A stretch of 5,449 nucleotides of DNA from Actinomycetes bacterium. Its GTDB lineage: Bacteria > Actinomycetota > Thermoleophilia > Solirubrobacterales > Solirubrobacteraceae. Below the pieces are notes generated by a model. The model did no database searches and was not told the DNA's origin. It saw nothing but the letters and a program-made list of their open reading frames with translations. This document shows positions 1 to 5,449 of this stretch, one piece after another. The first letter of the stretch is position 1. Each line of letters opens with the position of its first letter. The stretch lies in NCBI GenBank assembly GCA_023429855.1, contig JAEZDB010000052.1:1-5449 (forward strand), written 5' to 3'. Made by a program: the position numbers and the translations under genes.

Positions 1-1
1 C

Positions 2-27
2 GCGAGGCCCGCCGCTGCGAGCCTCGC
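2..27 (-). terminator. Possible hairpin terminator after tpiA
   Basis: Positions 2-8 (gcgaggc) and 21-27 (gcctcgc) are perfect inverted repeats. Inside them, 10-12 and 17-19 can add three more pairs after one mismatch, leaving a four-base loop. In the direction of tpiA transcription the hairpin starts 17 bases after the stop codon, a typical terminator place. A T tract, if present, would lie beyond the window edge, so a rho-independent terminator cannot be confirmed. A competing pairing of 19-25 with 40-46, overlapping the tpiA stop, is also possible. Confidence 0.35.
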
Positions 28-44
28 CGCGTTCACTGGGAGGC

Positions 45-803
45 TCAGGCGACTGCCGCGGCCGCGATGCCGTGCAAGTCAGCGGGATCCAGCGACGCGC
101 CGCCGACGAGGGCTCCGTCGATGTCGGGCTGGGCGAGCAGCTCGCCGGCGTTGCTCGGCTTGACCGAGCCGCCGTAGAGCACGCGGACCTTCTCCGCCGC
201 GGCGGCGTCCTTGGCGGCGAGGCGCGAGCGGACGAACGCGCACGCCTCCTGCGCCTGCTCGGTGGTGGCGACCTTGCCGGTGCCGATCGCCCAGATGGGC
301 TCGTAGGCGACGACGATGGTCGCCAGCTGCTCGGCGCTGAGCGGAGCGATCGCGGCGTCGACCTGCGCCTGCAGGACGGCTTCGGTCTCGCCGGCTTCGC
401 GCTGGGCGTCGGACTCGCCGACGCAGAGGATCGGCAGCAGGTCGGCCTGCAGGAGCGTGACGAGCTTCTTCGCGAGCGCCTCGTCGGTCTCATTGAAGTA
501 CTGGCGGCGCTCGGAGTGCCCGACGACGGCGCCGTGCACGTCGAGGTCGGTGAGCATCACGGCCGAGATCTCGCCGGTGTAGGCGCCAGCCTGCTCCTCG
601 TGCACGTTCTGGGCGAGGATCTGGAGCTTGGAGCCGCGGGTCGAGTCGACGAGCGGGCCGAGCGCGGTGAACGGCGCGCACAGGGCGAACTCGACGCCTT
701 CGAGGCCCTGCACCTTCGGCAGGAACGCGGCGACGAAGTCCTCGGCCTCGAGGGTCGTCTTGTGCATCTTCCAGTTGCCGGCGATCAGCGGAATGCGGCT
801 CAT
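45..803 (-). CDS. tpiA: Triosephosphate isomerase
   Basis: Cytoplasmic glycolytic and gluconeogenic enzyme that interconverts dihydroxyacetone phosphate and glyceraldehyde 3-phosphate. The 252-residue protein is the usual full length for a single TIM barrel and all family landmarks are visible. AGNWKMH near the N-terminus gives Asn10 and Lys12. VVGHSERR gives the electrophile His96. AYEPIWAIGTGK gives the catalytic base Glu168, followed by the mobile loop 6. YGGSV lies at 210-214, and the phosphate-binding Gly-Gly of ALVGGASL at 234-235. The ATG start is supported by a GAGGAG ribosome site a few bases upstream and by the family's standard N-terminus; the stop is TGA at 45-47. In many actinobacteria tpiA follows gap and pgk in an operon. 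Here the gene faces away from a divergent neighbour across 254 bp, so it probably has its own promoter. I see no damage to the gene. Confidence 0.98.
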   Translation of the reverse strand: MSRIPLIAGNWKMHKTTLEAEDFVAAFLPKVQGLEGVEFALCAPFTALGPLVDSTRGSKLQILAQNVHEEQAGAYTGEISAVMLTDLDVHGAVVGHSERRQYFNETDEALAKKLVTLLQADLLPILCVGESDAQREAGETEAVLQAQVDAAIAPLSAEQLATIVVAYEPIWAIGTGKVATTEQAQEACAFVRSRLAAKDAAAAEKVRVLYGGSVKPSNAGELLAQPDIDGALVGGASLDPADLHGIAAAAVA

Positions 804-807
804 GGGT

Positions 808-813
808 CTCCTC
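808..813 (-). promoter_or_regulatory. Ribosome binding site of tpiA
   Basis: Read on the minus strand this is GAGGAG, ending 4 bases before the ATG at 801-803. It is the only strong Shine-Dalgarno match close to the start and supports the ATG chosen for tpiA. Confidence 0.75.
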
Positions 814-866
814 AGGGCGGCCTTGGCAGGGGTTGGCCGCGCGGGGGCGCGCGGGCGTGGGGCTGC

Positions 867-872
867 ACGCTA
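867..872 (-). promoter_or_regulatory. Possible -10 element for tpiA
   Basis: On the minus strand this reads TAGCGT, which fits the TANNNT pattern of actinobacterial -10 elements, and it would give a leader of roughly 55-60 bases before tpiA. No convincing -35 hexamer is seen at 16-18 bases upstream. The call rests on one short match in one of the few less GC-rich spots. Confidence 0.2.
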
Positions 873-904
873 ACGAGCCGGGCGCCGCCGCGGCGTTCCG
901 CTCT

Positions 905-959
905 GGCGAACGTTCCCGGTTTTCGGTTCACCCAGGACCGAAAACGGGGAACGTTCGCC
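905..959. repeat. Large near-perfect inverted repeat (hairpin)
   Basis: Arms 905-927 and 937-959 are 23 bases each and are reverse complements with one mismatch (G918 opposite G946). As RNA, two further pairs (U928-G936 and C929-G935) close the stem to about 25 pairs with a five-base loop, ACCCA, at 930-934. Each arm contains the palindromic octamer GAACGTTC, at 908-915 and 949-956, and an A/T run of four, which stands out in the GC-rich surroundings. It lies between divergent gene starts, so it is not an obvious terminator for either neighbour. Options are a REP/MITE-like palindromic element, a paired operator, or a structured leader or small RNA. I do not recognise a named family. Confidence 0.85.
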
Positions 960-962
960 CGT

Positions 963-979
963 GGGCGCGTTTGGCGCCC
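963..979. repeat. Small hairpin next to the large inverted repeat
   Basis: GGGCGC at 963-968 pairs perfectly with GCGCCC at 974-979 around the five-base loop GTTTG. It begins three bases after the large inverted repeat ends, so a transcript through the region could fold into two stacked stem-loops. Short GC-rich palindromes are common at this base composition, so this alone is weak evidence. Confidence 0.45.
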
Positions 980-1004
980 CTCTCCGACCGTCGTCGAAAC
1001 AGGG

Positions 1005-1033
1005 TTGTCACATCTGGCCATAGACGCTGCATC
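1005..1033 (+). promoter_or_regulatory. Possible promoter for the transglutaminase/DUF2126 gene
   Basis: TTGTCA at 1005-1010 is a good -35-like hexamer. The hexamer 17 bases downstream, TGCATC at 1028-1033, is a poor -10, and a closer TAGACG at 1021-1026 has too short a spacer for a standard sigma-70 promoter. It sits 46 bases downstream of the large inverted repeat and about 25-50 bases before the proposed GTG start, a plausible location. Confidence 0.25.
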
Positions 1034-1037
1034 GTGC

Positions 1038-1043
1038 GGAGGG
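1038..1043 (+). promoter_or_regulatory. Ribosome binding site candidate for the transglutaminase/DUF2126 gene
   Basis: GGAGGG lies 14 bases before the GTG at 1058. The spacing is longer than ideal, but this is the only strong Shine-Dalgarno match near the start. The closer GTG at 1048 is in a different frame and leads to no recognisable protein. Confidence 0.5.
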
Positions 1044-1057
1044 CAGAGTGCGCAGGC

Positions 1058-3823
1058 GTGAGCATCCAGGTCGCGCTCGAGCACAGAACCACGTACCGGT
1101 ACGACCGTCCGGTGACGCTCAGCCCGCAGGTGGTGCGACTCCGTCCGGCGCCGCATACGCGGACGCCGATCCTGAGCTACTCGCTCAGCGTCACGCCGTC
1201 GAAGCACTTCATCAACTGGCAGCAGGACCCTTTGGGGAACTGGATGGCCCGGCTCGTGTTCGAGGAGCCGACGGAGGAGTTCGAAGTCGTCGTCGACCTC
1301 GTCGCCGACATGAAGACGATCAACCCGTTCGACTTCTTCATCGAGGAGTCGGCGCAGGACTTTCCGTTTGCGTACGACGCGCAGATGACGGAGGAACTGG
1401 CGCCGTACCTGGTGACGGGCGGCGCGCCCGGGCCGCTGCTCGCCGACTGGCTGAAGGGCGCGCCGAAGCAAGACGTGCGCACGATCGACGCCCTCGTGGC
1501 GCTGAACCAGCGCGTCGCGCAGACCGTCGACTACTCCGTCCGTCTGGAGCCAGGGATCCAGACGCCCGAGGTCACGCTTGAGCGCGCGGTCGGCTCGTGC
1601 CGCGACAGCGCCTGGCTGCTCGTCCACACGCTGCGGCAGTGCGGCGTCGCGGCACGGTTCGCGTCGGGCTACCTCGTGCAGCTCAAGGAAGACATCCCAC
1701 CGCTCACCGGCCCGAGCCCGGAGAAGGACTTCACCGACCTGCACGCGTGGGCCGAGGCGTACGTGCCAGGAGCCGGCTGGATCGGGCTCGACGCCACCTC
1801 CGGGCTGCTGACCACGGAGGGACACATCCCGCTGGCCTGCGCCGCCGAGCCCGCGATGGCGGCCCCGATCACGGGCGGCTCGAGCCACCCGGCGACCGAC
1901 TTCGACTTCGCCAACATCATCACGCGCCTGCACGAACCGCCGCGCGTGACCAGGCCCTACACCGACGAGCAGTGGGAGCGCATCGACTCGCTCGGCCGCG
2001 CCGTCGACATGCGCCTGCGGGCAAGCGACGCACGCCTGACGATGGGCGGCGAGCCGACCTTCGTGAGTGCGACCGACATGGAGGCCCCCGAGTGGAACAC
2101 CGCCGCCGACGGCGGCGAAAAGCACGCCCTAGCCGTCGACTACAGCCGTCGCCTGGCTGGCAAGTTCGCGACGGGCGCGCTCATCCGGCACGGCCAGGGC
2201 AAGTGGTACCCGGGCGAGCCGATCCCGCGTTGGCAGATCGGCATCCACTGGCGCGCAGACGGCGAGAAGCTCTGGCAGGACCCGGCCCTGCTTGCGGCGC
2301 CGACGGAGCCGGGCTCCGCGACCAGCGCCGACGCCCTCGCGCTCGCCGAAGCCCTGACCGAGGGGCTCGGGATCGAAGCCGACAAGCTCGTGCCGGCCTT
2401 CGAAGACCTCGCGCAGGCGCTGCTCGACGAGGCCCGGCTGCCGGCCGGCTACCCGCCCGAGCTGGAGGACCCCGACCCCGAGGACACGCGCCTCGCCGAC
2501 GCCCACGCCCGTGCCGCGCTGATCGCCGAGCTCGACGCCCATGACGGCCTGCCGACCGGCTGGGCGCTTCCGCTGCACCGCGACGACGGCGCCGAGCGGT
2601 GGACGACCGGCTCATGGCACCTGCGCCGCGGCAAGCTCTTCCTGATCCCGGGCGACTCGCCGATGGGCCTGCGGCTGCCGCTGAACTCGCTCACCTGGGT
2701 CCTCCCCTACCCGCAGCCGGGCCGCTCGTCGTTTGCTGCCGCGCAGGCGCTGCGCGAACCGCAGCTGCAGACGGTCGACCCGCCCGCGCCGGTGGTCGAA
2801 GGCGCTGGGCCGGTCACCGCCCTTTGCGTTGAGCTGCGCGACGGCAACCCCTGCGTCTTCCTGCCGCCGATCGAGGATCCGGCTCACGCCGTCGAACTGA
2901 TCGAGCTCGTCGAGCACTGCGCGGCCAAGGTCGGCCACCCGGTGCTCATCGAGGGCTACGCGCCGCCCGGCGGCGGCGTCCTGAAGTCGTTCGACGTGAC
3001 CCCGGACCCAGGCGTGATCGAGGTCAACATCCACCCGAGCGAAACCTGGGACGAGCTGACCGACAAGACGACGACGCTCGTCGAGGAGGCCCGCCAGATC
3101 GGCCTCGCGACCGAGAAGTTCGCGCTCGACGGCCTGCACTCGGGCACCGGCGGCGGCAGCCACCTCACGCTCGGCGGCCGCACCCCGCGCGACTCGCCGT
3201 TCCTGCGCCGGCCCGACCTGCTGCGGTCGCTGATCACGTACTGGCAGCACCACCCGTCGCTGAGCTACCTGTTCTCCGGCCGCTTCATCGGCCCGACGTC
3301 GCAGGCGCCGCGCGTCGACGAGGCCCGTCACGAGAACCTCTACGAACTCGAGATCGCGTTCGCCGAGATGGACCGTCTCGCCGAGCTCGGCCCGCCGCCG
3401 GCGTGGCAGGTCGACCGGCTGCTGCGCAACCTGCGCCGCACCCGCGTATGGCACTGGTCCAGGCGCTGCTCGTGCGGGCGCTCGTCGCCCGCTGCTGGAC
3501 CGACCCGTACCAGGGCGACCTCGTCCGCTGGGGCACCGAGCTCCACGACCGGTTCCTGCTGCCGTTCTGGGTCGAGCAGGACATCTTCGATGTGGTCGAC
3601 GACCTGCGGCGCGCCGGCATCCGCTTCGAGCAGGAGTGGCTGCACCCGTTCCTCGACTTCCGGTTCCCCAAGCTCGGCGAGACGGTCGTGCACGGCGTGC
3701 GGATCGAGCTGCGGATGGGCATCGAGCCGTGGAACGTCCTCGGTGAGGAGTCGACGTCGGGCGGGACGTCGCGCTACGTCGACTCGTCAGTCGAACGCCT
3801 CCAGGTGCGCGTCGACGGCTTGA
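1058..3823 (+). CDS. Transglutaminase-like / DUF2126 putative amidoligase protein, 5' part, frameshifted after residue 792
   Basis: Large two-module protein. Residues about 1-85 form the bacterial transglutaminase N-terminal domain (start VSIQVALEHRTTYRYDRP). The papain-like transglutaminase core follows, with the triad Cys181 (VGSCRDSAW), His229 (DLHAWAEAY) and Asp245 (GLDATSGLL) all present. From about residue 300 the DUF2126 domain begins, with MGGEPTF near 329, GQGKWYPGEPIPRW from 379, and a glycine-rich HSGTGGGSH stretch near 694-702. Pfam describes DUF2126 as a putative amidoligase. I chose GTG 1058 because the family starts with MSI-type sequence there; the frame is open back to 833 but that part is intergenic hairpin sequence. 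Homology ends at RNL (residue 792, position 3433). The 129 codons from 3434 to the TGA at 3821-3823 are out-of-frame sequence. The true domain continues in another frame from 3436 to 4212. No signal peptide or membrane segment is seen. The transglutaminase part could still be made, but the amidoligase domain is incomplete. Confidence 0.9.
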   Translation: MSIQVALEHRTTYRYDRPVTLSPQVVRLRPAPHTRTPILSYSLSVTPSKHFINWQQDPLGNWMARLVFEEPTEEFEVVVDLVADMKTINPFDFFIEESAQDFPFAYDAQMTEELAPYLVTGGAPGPLLADWLKGAPKQDVRTIDALVALNQRVAQTVDYSVRLEPGIQTPEVTLERAVGSCRDSAWLLVHTLRQCGVAARFASGYLVQLKEDIPPLTGPSPEKDFTDLHAWAEAYVPGAGWIGLDATSGLLTTEGHIPLACAAEPAMAAPITGGSSHPATDFDFANIITRLHEPPRVTRPYTDEQWERIDSLGRAVDMRLRASDARLTMGGEPTFVSATDMEAPEWNTAADGGEKHALAVDYSRRLAGKFATGALIRHGQGKWYPGEPIPRWQIGIHWRADGEKLWQDPALLAAPTEPGSATSADALALAEALTEGLGIEADKLVPAFEDLAQALLDEARLPAGYPPELEDPDPEDTRLADAHARAALIAELDAHDGLPTGWALPLHRDDGAERWTTGSWHLRRGKLFLIPGDSPMGLRLPLNSLTWVLPYPQPGRSSFAAAQALREPQLQTVDPPAPVVEGAGPVTALCVELRDGNPCVFLPPIEDPAHAVELIELVEHCAAKVGHPVLIEGYAPPGGGVLKSFDVTPDPGVIEVNIHPSETWDELTDKTTTLVEEARQIGLATEKFALDGLHSGTGGGSHLTLGGRTPRDSPFLRRPDLLRSLITYWQHHPSLSYLFSGRFIGPTSQAPRVDEARHENLYELEIAFAEMDRLAELGPPPAWQVDRLLRNLRRTRVWHWSRRCSCGRSSPAAGPTRTRATSSAGAPSSTTGSCCRSGSSRTSSMWSTTCGAPASASSRSGCTRSSTSGSPSSARRSCTACGSSCGWASSRGTSSVRSRRRAGRRATSTRQSNASRCASTA

Positions 3824-4212
3824 CGGAGGGCCGCCACGTGGTCCTCTGCAACAACGTGCCGGTGCCGCTGCAGCCGACCGCGATCCCGGGCACGTACGTC
3901 GGCGGTGTGCGCTACCGGGCCTGGCAGCCGTGGTCGGCGCTGCACCCCACGATCGGCGTGCACAGTCCGCTCGTGTTCGACCTCGCCGACCGCTGGGCGG
4001 GCCGCTCCCTCGGCGGCTGCACGTACCACGTGGTCCACCCCGGCGGCCGGTCCTACGACACGTTCCCGGTGAACGCGGCCGAGGCCGAGGCCCGTCGGGC
4101 CAGCCGCTTTGAGGCCGCCGGCCACACGCCAGGTGCGATCGACGTGCCCGAGGTCCCCCGGATCGGGGAGTACCCTCGCACCCTCGATCTCCGCCGCGCG
4201 CTGCGCGTCTGA
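3403..4212 (+). pseudogene. 3' part of the same DUF2126 gene, detached by a frameshifting deletion
   Basis: The C-terminal part of DUF2126, in a different frame from the 5' part. Recognisable sequence starts at PHPRMAL (3436 onward) and continues through RWGTELHDRF, FRFPKLGE, GGTSRYVDSSVERLQV, VRYRAWQPWSALHPTIGVHSP and GGCTYHVVHPGGRSYDTFPVNA. It ends at TGA 4210-4212, about 258 residues in total. The frame opens at a GTG at 3403, but the first eleven codons are only a shifted reading of the upstream gene and no ribosome site is present, so independent translation is unlikely; ATG 3448 is another in-frame start. Joined to the 792 native residues upstream this gives about 1050, roughly 39 short of a full-length family member by my reckoning. 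It is either a real broken gene or one intact gene with an assembly error. Low GC or foreign composition is not seen. Confidence 0.88.
3431..3438 (+). other. Deletion/frameshift junction inside DUF2126
   Basis: In frame with 1058 the protein reads VDRLLRNL up to 3433. In frame with 3403 it resumes at PHPRMAL from 3436. Only two bases lie between the two homologous parts. From family memory, full-length members have about 39 residues here, including VDVTGNTHRAEF, DKLYSP and ELRAFEMP. The net loss would be about 115 bp, which also shifts the frame. The sequence around the join holds two copies of ctgcgc (3422-3427 and 3431-3436), a local repeat that could favour slippage or misassembly. Confidence 0.8.
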
Positions 4213-4255
4213 CCCCAGCGAGCCGCACCCCACACCCGTGGACCCTTCCCTTTCC

Positions 4256-5449
4256 ATGACCTCGGTCGCGTCGTACCGCGCTGGGCGCGGCCGCTACGAC
4301 GAGATGGTCGGCGCCGGCGGATTCCCGCGTGAGCACTGGGCCGAGCTGTCGGCGTCGCTCGCGGAGCTGGGCACCGAGGAGCTGCTGCGTCGCCAGGTCG
4401 AGGCCGAGCGGCTGCTGCACGAGGACGGCGCCGTCTACCACGCGTACGGCAGCGACCAGGAGCCTTGGCAGCCGTGGCGGCTCGACGCGATCCCGACCGT
4501 CGTCCCGAGCCGCGAGTGGAGCACGATCGAGTCGGCGGTCGCGCAGCGAGCCGAGCTGCTCAGCATGGTGCTGGCCGACCTTTACGGCCCGCGCGACCTG
4601 CTGCGTCGGGGTCTGCTGCCAGCGTCGGTGATGTTCGAGCACGACGGGTTTCTGCGGGCCTGCCACGGCATCCGGATCCCGGGCGAGCACCAGCTCTTCT
4701 CGTACGCGCTCGATCTCGGGCGCGACGCCGCCGGCGACTGGGTCGTCCTCGCCGACCGCACCCAGGCGCCGTCGGGGTCGGGCTACGCGCTCGAGAACCG
4801 CACCGTGATGTCGCGGGTGCTCCCGAGCATCTACCGCGGCGCCGGCGTGCACCGGCTCGAGCCGTTCTTCCGCGCGCTCCGCGCGGGCCTGGTCGAGGTC
4901 GCGCCACGCGGGATCGACGACCCGCGCATCGTGGTCCTCACGCCCGGCCCGTGGAACGAGACGGCCTTCGAGCACGCGCTGCTCTCGTCGCGGCTCGGCT
5001 ACCCGCTCGTCGAACCGGGGGATCTCGTGGTCCGCAGCGACGGCGTCGACATGCGCTCGCCCGGGGCGCTGGAGCCCGTCCATGTGATCCTGCGGCGCGT
5101 CGACGCCACCTACTGCGACCCGCTCGAGCTGCGCCCCGAGTCGCAGCTCGGCGTCCCCGGCCTGGTCGAGGCTACGCGGCGCGGCGTGGTGAGCGTCGTC
5201 AACACGCTTGGCTCGGGCGCCCTTGAGAACCCTGGCCTCATGCGGTTCCTGCCGCAGATCGCCCAGCACCTGCTTGGCCACGACCTCGACCTGCCGTGTG
5301 TGCCGTCGTGGTGGTGCGGCGACCCGGCCGAGCTCAGCCACACGCTGGCCAACCTCGACGGGCTCGTGCTCCGGCCGATCTCGCGTACCGCGGGCCGGTC
5401 GTCGATCTTCGGCGCGCAGTGCAGCCGCGCCGAGCTCGACGACCTGCGC
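4256..5449 (+). CDS. Circularly permuted ATP-grasp protein, 5' part (runs off the window)
   Basis: Open for 398 codons with no stop before the window end, so the C-terminus is missing. The protein belongs to the circularly permuted ATP-grasp family (older names DUF404/DUF407), predicted ATP-dependent carboxylate-amine ligases. Recognisable family motifs are YDEM near residue 14, LADLYGPRDLL around 106-116, DRTQAPSGSGYALENR at 167-182, TPGPWNETAFEHA at 229-241, GDL near 255, ILRRVDATYCDPLEL at 278-292, NTLGSGALENP from 316, and a WWCGDP motif near 350. These match the family throughout with no visible lesion. ATG 4256 is preferred; an in-frame GTG at 4238 adds six residues, and neither has a clear Shine-Dalgarno site. 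The gap from the upstream stop is only 43 bp with no terminator, so co-transcription is likely. In many genomes this domain is fused to, or followed by, an alpha-E domain (DUF403); whether that holds here cannot be seen. Confidence 0.95.
   Translation, partial: MTSVASYRAGRGRYDEMVGAGGFPREHWAELSASLAELGTEELLRRQVEAERLLHEDGAVYHAYGSDQEPWQPWRLDAIPTVVPSREWSTIESAVAQRAELLSMVLADLYGPRDLLRRGLLPASVMFEHDGFLRACHGIRIPGEHQLFSYALDLGRDAAGDWVVLADRTQAPSGSGYALENRTVMSRVLPSIYRGAGVHRLEPFFRALRAGLVEVAPRGIDDPRIVVLTPGPWNETAFEHALLSSRLGYPLVEPGDLVVRSDGVDMRSPGALEPVHVILRRVDATYCDPLELRPESQLGVPGLVEATRRGVVSVVNTLGSGALENPGLMRFLPQIAQHLLGHDLDLPCVPSWWCGDPAELSHTLANLDGLVLRPISRTAGRSSIFGAQCSRAELDDLR

Larger units (their letters stand above)
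804..1057. other. Divergent intergenic region
   Basis: This 254-bp gap lies between the starts of tpiA (minus) and the transglutaminase/DUF2126 gene (plus). Long open frames cross it, but none shows recognisable protein similarity. The segment of the 833-3823 plus frame that lies upstream of 1058 simply translates the inverted repeat. The region holds a G-rich tract (829-862), a large near-perfect inverted repeat (905-959), a small adjacent hairpin (963-979) and weak promoter-like elements. Both divergent promoters should lie here. I see no tRNA or recognisable structured RNA family. Confidence 0.8.

Noticed and set aside
3..36. A small minus-strand frame starting at GTG 34-36 just after tpiA, with an Ala-rich start
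   Set aside because: Only eleven or so codons are in the window, there is no ribosome site, and it overlaps the candidate terminator hairpin. It does not resemble the start of SecG, a common neighbour of tpiA.
908..956. LexA/SOS box within the inverted repeat
   Set aside because: The actinobacterial box needs four bases between GAAC and GTTC, whereas here the half sites abut as GAACGTTC.
833..1057. N-terminal extension of the transglutaminase protein to an upstream start
   Set aside because: The frame is open but encodes only the intergenic G-rich tract and inverted repeat. Family similarity begins exactly at GTG 1058.
72..1061. A 329-codon plus-strand open frame opposite tpiA
   Set aside because: It is the complement of an intact tpiA and shows a repetitive Leu/Gly/Arg/Asp composition typical of a shadow frame.
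812..2125. A 437-codon minus-strand open frame
   Set aside because: It lies antisense to the transglutaminase module and crosses the inverted repeat. Its sequence is low-complexity Arg/Val/Asp-rich with no family resemblance.
3431..3823. Programmed ribosomal frameshift joining the two parts of DUF2126
   Set aside because: A programmed shift would not remove about 39 conserved residues, and I see no slippery heptamer at the join; the data fit a deletion or assembly error better.
2612..5341. A 909-codon open frame on the minus strand opposite both plus-strand genes
   Set aside because: It is antisense to well-supported domains, has an Arg/Ala/Gly-rich composition with no recognisable motif, and it spans two unrelated genes. 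Long antisense frames are expected at this GC content.

Overview
The window is very GC-rich with GC-rich wobble positions, so most long open frames on both strands are shadows. Gene content and protein style suggest a high-GC actinobacterium. A Thermoleophilia/Solirubrobacterales-like source is my best guess, but it is an inference from general resemblance and nothing here proves it.

Layout. On the left, positions 45-803 on the minus strand hold a complete, intact triosephosphate isomerase gene (tpiA), with a possible hairpin terminator just past its stop at the window edge. Positions 804-1057 are a 254-bp divergent intergenic region. It contains a striking 55-nt near-perfect inverted repeat (905-959), a second small hairpin (963-979), a G-rich tract and weak promoter-like elements. 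From 1058 rightwards the plus strand carries a two-gene unit: a large transglutaminase plus DUF2126 (putative amidoligase) gene spanning 1058-4212, then after 43 bp a circularly permuted ATP-grasp gene (4256 to beyond the window end).

The large gene is broken. At about 3433-3436 the conserved protein jumps from one reading frame to another. About 39 residues that I expect from the family (the segment from the conserved VDVTGNTHRAEF motif to the LRAFEMP motif) are absent. This looks like a net deletion of about 115 bp, so the N-terminal transglutaminase module is intact but the amidoligase domain is split. It is either a real inactivating lesion or an assembly/consensus error.

Together the plus-strand genes form the known but functionally uncharacterised association of transglutaminase, DUF2126 amidoligase and circularly permuted ATP-grasp (usually with an alpha-E domain). 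From comparative genomics it is predicted to make or attach a peptide-like product through amide-bond formation, with the transglutaminase/protease-like domain processing it. tpiA is a housekeeping neighbour with no evident functional link.
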